Shown: positions 1 to 6,759 of the stretch, in pieces
How the letters are laid out: each line of letters begins with the position of its first letter
Numbering within the stretch: position 1 is the stretch's first letter
From: Balneolaceae bacterium
GTDB lineage: Bacteria; Bacteroidota; Rhodothermia; Balneolales; Balneolaceae
DNA: 9,236 nucleotides
Reading direction: 5' to 3'
Assembly (NCBI GenBank): GCA_021767245.1
Contig: JAASTO010000093.1
Location: forward strand, 1 to 9,236
Notes under the pieces: generated by a model
Seen by the model: only the letters and a program-made list of their open reading frames with translations
What the model was told of the DNA's origin: nothing
Database searches by the model: none
Program-made: the position numbers and the translations under genes

Positions 1-1920
1 TATTTTAGCTGGAGTGATTCGGCTACCTCAGATCGGGAATTGTTTCAGGTTGGCCTGAGCGGCAAGAATCAAAAAGAAGCACCTGAGGATGTAGTTCGGA
101 GTTACGAGTTATCACCTAATGGCAGGCACGTTCTCTTTACGGAAGGCGGAGATCTGATCCTCGCCAACTCAAACTTTGAGGATCGAAGAATGATCGTGGC
201 TTCCAAAGGCTTCGATTACAACCCCGTCTGGAATGCCGATGGCACTCAGTTTGCCTTTGTACAGAACGGCAATGTGTGGATATCAGGGGTAGAAGAAGCT
301 TTCATCAAGCAGATCACCAATAAAGCAGAAGATGACCCCGGTTACAGCGTGGCCGGCTGGGCAGGCAACAAACTCTTGCTGAGTCAATTTGATAGTTCGG
401 ATTATACCGAATACTACTTTCCAGAATATGCCGGTCAATACGTAGAAACCGGATCAACCCGACGCGGTATTCCAAACCGGATCTTTTCCGTGGCCCCGAT
501 CGATAGTGGTGACGTGGAAGTGATCCTGGAACACAAGGGATATGTGAGTTCTGATATCAGCGCCACCGGTAAACACTTTGCCCTGGATATCATCGATGCC
601 CCCATGAAAAAGCGCCGGATCGAGGTGTTCAATACAAACGACCTTAGCTCAAAGGTTCTTTTTGAGGATTCCACCAAAGGCTGGCTCTATGGCACCAACA
701 TGGAATTTGCCCCGGCCACCGAACGCCTGATGTTTCAGAGCGAGCAGGATGGATGGAATCACATTTATACCGTCAATCCCGATGGATCGGGTTTTGAACA
801 ACATACTTTTGGAGAGTATGACATCCCCTGGGCTACCTGGGTAGACGAGCGTACCATTGTAATGGCTACCAATGAGATGGATCCGGGTGAAGTGCAATTG
901 TACAAGCTTGATATCATAACTAATCTGCCAACCAAACTGACCTCCGCTGAAGGATACCGGCGGGACTTCAACTTAAGCCCTGACCGACGTTATGTGGTGT
1001 ATAGCAAAACCTATTTCAATGAGCCCTTTGACCTGTATATGGTCGATACTAAGATCCCTCAAAGAGAAGTACAGCTGACAAATTCTGTACCTGAGTCATT
1101 CTTTGAATATGACTGGCAGAAGGAAGATTACGTTCGGTTCACGGGTAGGGATGGAGAGACCCGTTTATCTATGTCGATATTAAAACCGGAACGCAGAAAT
1201 CCGGAGGGGAACCCTGTGGTGGTATTTGTACACGGAGCCGGTTCCCTGCAAAATGTCTATAAAGGATGGTCAAGCAGTTACTGGCGCGAGTATATGTTTC
1301 ATCAGTTCCTGACGCATCAGGGTTATTACGTGATCGAAGTAGATTACCGACACAGTACCGGATACGGCCGTAAATTCCGGGAGGATGTGACCAACTGGAT
1401 GGGTAAGTACGAAACCGAGGACATTGAAGACGGTCTCGCTTTCCTGGCCGATAATTATGACAAAGCGGATACCTCCAGGGTGGGTATTTACGGAGGAAGC
1501 TATGGTGGATTCATGGCACTTTATGCCGTGGGAGTTTCACCGGAACACTTTGATGCTGCAGCCGCCTTGCGATCGGTCACCAACTGGGAGAACTACTACT
1601 ACACTAACCCATGGTACACCCTGCCAAGACTGGGTGATCCTGAAGAATTTCCGGAACACTACGAGCGCAGTAATCCCTTGACTTATGCGGATTCCCTGCA
1701 ACGACCGGTCATCCTCCTGCATGGGCTCATTGATAATAATGTCGGGTTTCAGGATGCGGTACAATACATCGAGAGATTGGTTCAAACCGGTAATGAGAAC
1801 TTTGAGATGATGATGTACCCTACCGAACGTCACAGTTTTCAGGATGAAGATGCCTGGTATGATGAGTATCGCAGGATCTATCAATTCTTTGAGGAGCAAT
1901 TGAAACCGAGTGACCGGTGA
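1..1920 (+). CDS. S9 family serine peptidase (prolyl oligopeptidase/DPP-IV-like), 5' end outside window
   Basis: The reading frame is open from base 1, so the gene begins upstream; the TTG at 40 is an internal codon, not a start. About 639 codons are visible. The first two thirds look like a beta-propeller with WD40/PD40-like blades (SPNGRHVLFTEGG, NADGTQFAFVQNG, SPDRRYVVYSKT). The last third is an alpha/beta-hydrolase domain. The catalytic triad can be read directly: Ser in GGSYGG (codon 1498-1500), Asp in HGLIDNNVGFQ (1732-1734) and His in TERHSF (1831-1833). VDYRHSTGYGRKF before the nucleophile is typical of S9 enzymes. Family members hydrolyse short peptides, often releasing dipeptides, usually in the periplasm or secreted; the export signal would lie outside the window. 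The DPP-IV propeller Glu-Glu motif is not obvious, so I assign only the family. The next gene starts 131 bases downstream on the same strand. Confidence 0.95.
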   Translation, partial: YFSWSDSATSDRELFQVGLSGKNQKEAPEDVVRSYELSPNGRHVLFTEGGDLILANSNFEDRRMIVASKGFDYNPVWNADGTQFAFVQNGNVWISGVEEAFIKQITNKAEDDPGYSVAGWAGNKLLLSQFDSSDYTEYYFPEYAGQYVETGSTRRGIPNRIFSVAPIDSGDVEVILEHKGYVSSDISATGKHFALDIIDAPMKKRRIEVFNTNDLSSKVLFEDSTKGWLYGTNMEFAPATERLMFQSEQDGWNHIYTVNPDGSGFEQHTFGEYDIPWATWVDERTIVMATNEMDPGEVQLYKLDIITNLPTKLTSAEGYRRDFNLSPDRRYVVYSKTYFNEPFDLYMVDTKIPQREVQLTNSVPESFFEYDWQKEDYVRFTGRDGETRLSMSILKPERRNPEGNPVVVFVHGAGSLQNVYKGWSSSYWREYMFHQFLTHQGYYVIEVDYRHSTGYGRKFREDVTNWMGKYETEDIEDGLAFLADNYDKADTSRVGIYGGSYGGFMALYAVGVSPEHFDAAAALRSVTNWENYYYTNPWYTLPRLGDPEEFPEHYERSNPLTYADSLQRPVILLHGLIDNNVGFQDAVQYIERLVQTGNENFEMMMYPTERHSFQDEDAWYDEYRRIYQFFEEQLKPSDR

Positions 1921-1930
1921 TTAAGAAATA

Positions 1931-2008
1931 AGTAAATTAGGGAACGTAAGGAAAGGATTTAAGGTCTGTATTACACAAAACATCATATCACCTTTTCCCT
2001 TATTTACT
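1931..2008. repeat. Imperfect inverted repeat between peptidase and hydrolase genes
   Basis: The arms AGTAAATTAGGGA (1931-1943) and TCCCTTATTTACT (1996-2008) are complementary at 12 of 13 positions, with a loop of about 52 bases. A second short pair, TTTAAGG at 1958-1964 and CCTTAAA at 2021-2027, interleaves with it. No T-run follows on the plus strand, so a simple intrinsic terminator is unlikely. It could be an mRNA structure in the leader of the hydrolase gene or chance in an AT-rich gap. Confidence 0.3.
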
Positions 2009-2051
2009 AATCCCCAAAAACCTTAAAGTAGCCGTTAAACAAAACCAACGC

Positions 2052-3113
2052 ATGAAACTCATTGGTAAAATCATGACCATACTTTTAATCCTGCTTATCA
2101 CTGCAGCACTACTTATCGCCTCTATTGGCTGGTATGTATCGGAGCCGGGATATGAGGGGCCGGTCAGCGAGCACTTCAACGGAAAAACCTTTGAAAACCC
2201 CGGAGAAGTTCCCGAGAAATCGTTCATGGATGTCATGAAATGGTACCTGCAAAGAGATCAGGGAGAATGGGTTCCGATTTCGGAATCCGATGTTACCTTT
2301 GCCCCCAAACCGGCTGAAAATGTAACCGATGGGATGACCATCACATATGTAAACCACTCTACTTTTTTAATTCAGGTGGCCGGGGTAAACATTCTGACCG
2401 ATCCTGTATGGAGTGATCGGGTGAGTCCGGTTAGTTTTGCAGGCCCCAAGCGATTCCGCCCTGCCGGCATCCGATTTGAGGACCTTCCCCGTATCGATCT
2501 TATTGTTATCAGCCATAACCACTACGACCACCTGGATATTGAAACCCTTAAAAAGATCAATAAAGCCTATGAGCCCCGCGTGATCGCCCCTCTTGGCGTT
2601 GGTCGCATGCTGAATAGTAACGGCATCAACAAGGTCTTTGAATTAAACTGGTGGGAGGACAAAGTCATCGACAGTGACATCACGGTTCATGCCGTTCAGG
2701 CTCAGCACTTTTCTGCCCGCGGATTATTTGACCGTGATAAGACCTTCTGGAATGGCTATGTGATCGAGACCCCGGCCGGTGATGTTTATTTTGCCGGTGA
2801 TACCGGTTATGGTCCCTTTTTCACAGAAATCGGTCAGCGTTTCCCGGATATTAAAGTGGGGTTGATCCCTATCGGTGCCTACAAACCACGCTGGTTCATG
2901 AAACCCATGCACGTCAATCCGGAAGAGGCCATTCAGGTTCATAAGGATGTGGGAGCTGAGATCAGCTTTGGCATGCACTTTGGTACGTTTCCACTGGCTG
3001 ATGATGGCATGAAGGATCCTGAAAATGATTTTTCTGCAGCAATGCGCTTACAGGAAAACCGAGGCGTGAATTTTAAGCTGCTAACGGAGGGAGATTCGTT
3101 TAGAATTCGGTAG
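2052..3113 (+). CDS. Membrane-anchored metallo-beta-lactamase-fold hydrolase, NAPE-phospholipase D-like
   Basis: The protein has 353 residues. Residues about 5-28 form one hydrophobic segment without a lipobox or clear cleavage site, so it is probably anchored facing the periplasm. The rest is an MBL fold of the Lactamase_B_2/NAPE-PLD type. HNHYDH gives H155, H157, D159 and H160; QHFSARG gives H219; FAGDTGYG gives D250; MHFGTF gives H309. These match in order and near-constant offset the seven di-zinc ligands of human NAPE-PLD, and GAYKPRWFMKPMHVNPEEA (H287) is the family signature. Eukaryotic members cleave N-acyl-phosphatidylethanolamines; the bacterial substrate cannot be read from sequence and could be another phosphodiester or lipid. 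The ATG at 2052 is chosen because it precedes the membrane segment directly; there is no Shine-Dalgarno site, only an A-rich leader, as is common in Bacteroidota-type genomes. A damaged second copy lies at 5615-5797. Confidence 0.93.
   Translation: MKLIGKIMTILLILLITAALLIASIGWYVSEPGYEGPVSEHFNGKTFENPGEVPEKSFMDVMKWYLQRDQGEWVPISESDVTFAPKPAENVTDGMTITYVNHSTFLIQVAGVNILTDPVWSDRVSPVSFAGPKRFRPAGIRFEDLPRIDLIVISHNHYDHLDIETLKKINKAYEPRVIAPLGVGRMLNSNGINKVFELNWWEDKVIDSDITVHAVQAQHFSARGLFDRDKTFWNGYVIETPAGDVYFAGDTGYGPFFTEIGQRFPDIKVGLIPIGAYKPRWFMKPMHVNPEEAIQVHKDVGAEISFGMHFGTFPLADDGMKDPENDFSAAMRLQENRGVNFKLLTEGDSFRIR
2646..2714 (+). repeat. Direct repeat A, copy 1 (inside hydrolase gene)
   Basis: This segment, encoding the NWWEDKVIDSDITVHAVQ region up to HFS, recurs at 5615-5683 with 3 differences in 69 bases by manual alignment. 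Beyond it the similarity to the second copy drops to about 70% for 42 bases and then stops. Confidence 0.9.
3042..3112 (+). repeat. Direct repeat B, copy 1 (3' end of hydrolase gene)
   Basis: The last 23 codons of the hydrolase gene recur at 5726-5796 with 2 differences in 71 bases. The two copies flank the lipoprotein gene in the same orientation, 2,684 bases apart, and could support recombination that deletes it. Confidence 0.92.
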
Positions 3114-3129
3114 AATCTAAAACAATTAA

Positions 3130-3161
3130 AAATGGGTACCAGAATTAACTGATACCCATTT
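3130..3161. terminator. Intrinsic terminator shared by convergent genes
   Basis: A 13-base stem (AAATGGGTACCAG at 3130-3142, CTGATACCCATTT at 3149-3161) closes a 6-base loop, AATTAA. The single non-pair becomes a U-G wobble in the minus-strand transcript, where the hairpin is followed by TTTAATTGTTTT. It is therefore best formed for the lipoprotein gene ending at 3199 on the minus strand. On the plus strand, serving the hydrolase gene, it is followed only by TTTCACTACT, a weaker U-tract. Confidence 0.8.
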
Positions 3162-3198
3162 CACTACTAACCAGATCTTCGATTACAGACCGTTTTTT

Positions 3199-5241
3199 CT
3201 AGTACGTGTATTCGTCCAGATTATCATTATTTGCGTAGGTAACATTGGTCTTATTAAGTATCGCATTGCGTCCTGTTCTGATGATCACACCATAGTTAGC
3301 ACTATTCTCGATCGATGAGTTTGTGAGCGTTAGGTATCCGTCATTATAGACTCCCAGATTACCGGCATCCATATAAGTCGCCAGGTCTTTTCCTCCCCCA
3401 TATTCTACTAAAACATGATCCATAATATTATCCAAGGATGAGGATGAGATCAAAATACCACCCCAGGCTCCTTTTGATTGTGACCTTCCTGTAAAGGTGA
3501 TCGGCTCAGAAGCTGAACCCAATGCTTTGAAGACGCTCACACCGGCGGTTGTCGAAGCGGATACGATCAAATTCACATTGGTTCCCATCTCAAAATAAGC
3601 GCCGGCTTCAACGGTAACTTCATTATCAATGGTTACGGATTCTGAAAAATAATAGGTGCCATTATTCAAGTTACTCCAGGTTACAGCGCCTGAATCTTCA
3701 GTGTCTCCACTGTAAACCTCTACATCTCCCCCATTGAAGTTAGTTTGATTATCTATAAAACCAACCTGTGTTGGGTGAATGTACATGTCTGAGAATGCAT
3801 TATTATTAAATGAACTGCTCTCAACACTAAAGATTGATCCGTCTCTTCTCGTTTGAACCCCGTAACCATCACTATCGGTTATGGAAACATTTCGAAGCGT
3901 CACTTTCGCATTGTCGATAGCCATATTGGTTTTTCCAAAATAGGTTCCGATCTCACTGCTGCCACCATAACTGATATCAACATGTTCAAGGATATTATCA
4001 ACTGAACTTGTACCGATAAAGATACCTCTCCATGCACCCGGTGCTTTACTTACCCCGGTAAACACGATCTTATCTGTTGCAGTACCCTGCGCTATGATCG
4101 TTGATCCGTTATTTATATCCAAGCCGGCATCCGCTGCAAATTCAAATTCAGTTCCGGCTTCTATAGATACTGTATGCCCAAAATCTGATTTGGCCATGAT
4201 CTGATATTTAGCTCCATTCAGATTTGCAATATCCATGTCAGCTGTGGTATCCCCACTGTAAACGAAAACATATCCGCCATCAAAGGAACTGCCGTTATCG
4301 AAATACCCCATTTGGTCTGTATGAATGTACGCATGACCAAGGTCATTCGCCTCAAAGATCATGTTCTGCATAGGAAATTCCGATTCATTTCGGCGGGTTT
4401 GAATTCCATACCCTCCACTATTCGAAATTTTAACGTCAGACATCTGTACCGCAGCCCTGTCAATAGTTACAGTTGCATTTTCAAAGTAAGTACCTGCTGA
4501 AACACTCCCTCCATAACTAATCTCAGCATGACTGATCGAGTTTTCAACTGAATTAGAATAGATGTTCAAGCCTCTCCAGAAACCATTCACCGACTGATTT
4601 TCTCCTGTAATCACTATCATATTATCGGTTTCGCCATCCGCTTTAATAATTCCGGCTCCGTTTATATTGATCCCCAGATCTTGCTGAACATAGATCACAA
4701 CGCCGGGATCAATAGTCAGCATAGCCTCGATATCCAAATTACCTACTACCAGGTAATCAGGCTTTGTCGGATCTGCAAAAAGATCAACCAGTGTAGAATC
4801 ACTGCTAATGGTACCACTCAGTTCAATGGTATTCTGCTCAACAGGTGTTACCGTGATGGTTGCAGTTTGAGAATCAGAAACATTTTCAGATGAGTTGCTT
4901 ATTTCCAGTTCCACAATGTAGTCTCCGGCTACATCCGGTATAAATACTGCATTTGGTTGGGTTGAGCCTGTTATAGTTGCAGAACTCCCTGCCGGGCGAT
5001 CTGTAAACGACCAGCTAACATCATAACCGATATTCTGATCGTCACTTGAAGCCGTTGCATCTAAATTAACGTCCATTCCCACTTCCGGTGAAGCCGGGGA
5101 ATACCCGATCACCGCCGAAAGTGTGGGAGGATCTGAATTATCCGGGCTGTCAGGCACGGGGTCATTGGTTGGTGAATCACTACATGAACTCAGCACCGCA
5201 ACTAACGCTAATAAAAGTATGACATTAAATTGTTTAATCAT
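3199..5241 (-). CDS. Surface lipoprotein with PKD-like domain and three-unit right-handed beta-helix
   Basis: The protein has 680 residues. MIKQFNVILLLALVAVLSSC is a lipoprotein signal with lipobox LSSC, so Cys20 would be lipidated. A Ser/Pro/Asp/Asn linker (21-39) leads to a PKD/Ig-like domain at about 40-132 (SWSFTDRPAGSSATI, then VAGDYIVELEIS). Residues about 150-680 hold three long repeats of 182-189 residues, each with a W(R/G)G(I/L) strand (W222, W404, W593), an EYGG/SYGG turn (243-245, 425-427, 614-616), GTYF or ATYM, then GYGIQTRR, GYGVQTRR or NYGVIIRTGR. The first two units also share a DGGYVFVYSGDT/NGGDVEVYSGDT segment. This is the pattern of a parallel beta-helix, probably displayed on the outer membrane for polysaccharide or surface binding. 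No catalytic residues or C-terminal secretion domain are evident. The leader (ACCTAAAACA before ATG) lacks a Shine-Dalgarno site. Pieces of the hydrolase gene flank this gene on both sides. Confidence 0.9.
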   Translation of the reverse strand: MIKQFNVILLLALVAVLSSCSDSPTNDPVPDSPDNSDPPTLSAVIGYSPASPEVGMDVNLDATASSDDQNIGYDVSWSFTDRPAGSSATITGSTQPNAVFIPDVAGDYIVELEISNSSENVSDSQTATITVTPVEQNTIELSGTISSDSTLVDLFADPTKPDYLVVGNLDIEAMLTIDPGVVIYVQQDLGININGAGIIKADGETDNMIVITGENQSVNGFWRGLNIYSNSVENSISHAEISYGGSVSAGTYFENATVTIDRAAVQMSDVKISNSGGYGIQTRRNESEFPMQNMIFEANDLGHAYIHTDQMGYFDNGSSFDGGYVFVYSGDTTADMDIANLNGAKYQIMAKSDFGHTVSIEAGTEFEFAADAGLDINNGSTIIAQGTATDKIVFTGVSKAPGAWRGIFIGTSSVDNILEHVDISYGGSSEIGTYFGKTNMAIDNAKVTLRNVSITDSDGYGVQTRRDGSIFSVESSSFNNNAFSDMYIHPTQVGFIDNQTNFNGGDVEVYSGDTEDSGAVTWSNLNNGTYYFSESVTIDNEVTVEAGAYFEMGTNVNLIVSASTTAGVSVFKALGSASEPITFTGRSQSKGAWGGILISSSSLDNIMDHVLVEYGGGKDLATYMDAGNLGVYNDGYLTLTNSSIENSANYGVIIRTGRNAILNKTNVTYANNDNLDEYTY

Positions 5242-5611
5242 TGTTTTAGGTTTTAATTTGTGTTGAATCAGTTTTTCCTGACCGATTGGTTTTTGTTAGC
5301 CTTACATCCATGGATCTTACTATTTGATGAAATATCAGTCGGCATACGACATAGTAATTAGCACCCCGTTGCAGTTTGGTATTAAAATTCAAACTTCAAG
5401 CATGTACTGTACCTCATTGGGCAATCCTGATCATGGCTTCAAATTCAAATACGATACAGACTTCCTAATACGCTCATATTTCTTTCTTTTTTTTTAACAA
5501 AAAATGGATATGACCTAATAAGGTGAATTGACGGGTATTATCCTTGGTATAACCATGTTAGAAGAGGTAAGAAGCTCTTTCATGGATGCTAAAATCTGAT
5601 GGTTTAGTTTT
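5242..5611. other. Intergenic region upstream of the lipoprotein gene
   Basis: These 370 bases hold no convincing gene. They should contain the lipoprotein promoter on the minus strand, but I could not find a clear TTTG/TAnnTTTG pair or a sigma-70-like pair. A run of nine T lies at 5487-5495 with no hairpin before it. TTCATGGATG at 5579-5588 also occurs in the hydrolase gene at 2223-2232, in the codons for SFMD, so the 5' part of the hydrolase remnant may reach into this region. Confidence 0.6.
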
Positions 5612-5614
5612 TAG

Positions 5615-5683
5615 AACTGGTGGGAGGACAAAGTCATCGACAGCGACATCACGGTTCATGCCGTACAGGTTCAGCACTTTTCT
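5615..5683 (+). repeat. Direct repeat A, copy 2
   Basis: Partner of 2646-2714, with 3 differences in 69 bases. It forms the 5' part of the hydrolase remnant. Confidence 0.9.
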
Positions 5684-5725
5684 TTTCGCGGATCATTTGA
5701 ACGGGATATAACCTATTGGGACAGC

Positions 5726-5796
5726 ATGAGCTTACAGGAAAACCGAGGCGTGAATTTTAAGCTGCTGACGGAGGGAGATTCGTTTAGAATTCGGTA
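5726..5796 (+). repeat. Direct repeat B, copy 2
   Basis: Partner of 3042-3112, with 2 differences in 71 bases; the copies diverge at the last base of the stop codon (TAG against TAA). It begins exactly where the 285-base deletion of the remnant closes. Confidence 0.92.
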
Positions 5797-5808
5797 AACT
5801 GCACCCGT

Positions 5809-6468
5809 TTACTGCAAGGAGAGAACCAGAAAACTTAAATAAAGCAGCACAGCCAATGGCACCTCCATTCTTTTCTCTTTTACACTACCGGTATTAAAAT
5901 TGAAAAAGGCACTGATCATGAATACCAATCCTAAAACAGGGTAGGTTTCTGCAATACGCAGAAATTCTAAATTTGCGCCAAGCAGTAACAAGACAACGAC
6001 CGCAAACAAGATGGTTGAAAACAGACTGCCGTATCGTAATTTCTTTGGCAGTACTTCATTCTTTCCACCCCACGCATACGCACCAATCGGGTATCCATTT
6101 GCCAGCAGCCCATGAAACACAATGAATCCCAGCGAAATGAAAGTTGAGACCCAAACCAACCATGCCTTCAAGTCAAAATAATTGACATACGTTCTGCTAT
6201 TGATGATGTCATTCCCTGCAAATTCTACAGTACACCTGTTCGAATGCAGATCGTAGTTGCTCCATACCATCAATTTATCCCCACTTCGCTCGTATTTAAG
6301 CAGGTTTCCGGTATTCAGGGTCTTGGTTACATAATCTGCTGACTCCCCGGCATCAAACATCAGGCACAGGATCCGGATCTCTTTTTCAGCTTCGGTCCAG
6401 TATATTGCACCGGCCGACAATCCGAGTAGGACCCCGGCAAACAAGATATTTTTAATCAGCTTCAGCAT
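5809..6468 (-). CDS. Unrecognised integral membrane protein, about five helices
   Basis: The protein has 219 residues and I cannot name its family. A hydrophobic segment at 5-25 is followed by a polar region (about 27-100) with two cysteines (C35, C79), which could form a disulfide if this part lies outside the cytoplasm. Four more likely helices follow at about 102-122, 146-168, 175-192 and 202-218. The loop YPIGAYAWGGKNEVLPKKLR between helices 2 and 3 and the stretch NFNTGSVKEKRMEVP before the last helix look like conserved motifs of a small membrane-protein family. The frame is intact. ATG at 6466-6468 follows the stop of the kinase remnant by 6 bases, with no clear Shine-Dalgarno site, so it may once have been translated as the second gene of an operon with that kinase. 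It now lacks an obvious promoter of its own. Its stop lies 11 bases from that of the convergent hydrolase remnant. Confidence 0.72.
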   Translation of the reverse strand: MLKLIKNILFAGVLLGLSAGAIYWTEAEKEIRILCLMFDAGESADYVTKTLNTGNLLKYERSGDKLMVWSNYDLHSNRCTVEFAGNDIINSRTYVNYFDLKAWLVWVSTFISLGFIVFHGLLANGYPIGAYAWGGKNEVLPKKLRYGSLFSTILFAVVVLLLLGANLEFLRIAETYPVLGLVFMISAFFNFNTGSVKEKRMEVPLAVLLYLSFLVLSLQ

Positions 6469-6474
6469 CCGTGA

Positions 6475-6759
6475 TCAGAGTAAATGGGAGTCGATTTGTT
6501 TTTTCAGCATTTCAAATTGCAATTCCATTACCTGATTATCAAGCTCTACAGATCTTTGGCTTGACCTTGCACCCTCAATAAAAAATATCCACCCTTCCAG
6601 AATGACTATCAAAATCACATTACAAACCGAAAATATCATCACGTTATAATTCATGTTAACGAGCAATCCATCCCTGTAGGCATTCAATACATGCGAAAGG
6701 TAAGTTATGGTTACAGCAATGCCGCCTCCTATCAACAGTTGCACCAACCTATCATGATC
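6475..6759 (-). pseudogene. LytS/YehU-type sensor histidine kinase remnant, lost at both ends
   Basis: The frame continues to an ATG at 6853-6855 (126 codons), but codons 1-32 lie antisense to the glycosyltransferase remnant and look like its shadow. Kinase-like sequence starts near DHDRLVQLL (codon 33). It has two membrane segments (LVQLLIGGGIAVTITYLSHV and about 71-93, VMIFSVCNVILIVILEGW), then a coiled-coil-like linker, QRSVELDNQVMELQFEMLKK. The end, LKKQIDSHLL then TGA, aligns with the LK(S/N)QINPHFLFN start of the His_kinase domain of LytS-type kinases. The phosphoacceptor His position is kept (H124), with DS instead of NP, and the frame stops two codons later. All of the remaining dimerisation and ATP-binding parts are missing. 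No kinase activity is possible. Full members are usually about 340-400 residues and signal to a LytTR response regulator, which is not in this window. Confidence 0.75.

Larger units (their letters stand above)
5615..5797 (+). pseudogene. Internally deleted second copy of the NAPE-PLD-like hydrolase gene
   Basis: Sixty sense codons and a TAA read in the hydrolase frame: NWWEDKVIDSDITVHAVQ, then HFSFRGSFERDITYWDS, then SLQENRGVNFKLL to FRIR. The first part corresponds to hydrolase residues 199-235, the second to 331-353. The 95 codons (285 bases) between them are missing, which removes the equivalents of D250, H287 and H309. Everything before residue 199, including the HNHYDH motif, is absent or unrecognisable. 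A TAG stands at 5612-5614 directly upstream in frame, and the only in-frame ATG (5726) lies at the deletion joint. It cannot encode a working enzyme. It ends 11 bases before the convergent stop of the membrane-protein gene. It resembles a paralogue rather than a plain copy, because the middle part differs in many amino acids. Confidence 0.92.

Noticed and set aside
1537..1899. Minus-strand open frame of 120 codons inside the peptidase gene
   Set aside because: It lies wholly antisense to the conserved catalytic domain and its product resembles no protein; it is a shadow of the coding frame.
3199..5241. Repeats in the lipoprotein gene as a possible CRISPR or minisatellite array
   Set aside because: The periodicity is about 550 bases, the similarity is at the protein level and the frame is continuous, so these are protein domain repeats.
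5479..5497. T-rich run ending in nine T as a terminator
   Set aside because: No stem-forming sequence precedes it, and no gene on the plus strand ends nearby.
5794..5812. GTAAAC/GTTTAC hairpin across the two convergent stop codons as a terminator
   Set aside because: The stem has only 6 pairs with little G/C and no U-tract follows on either strand.
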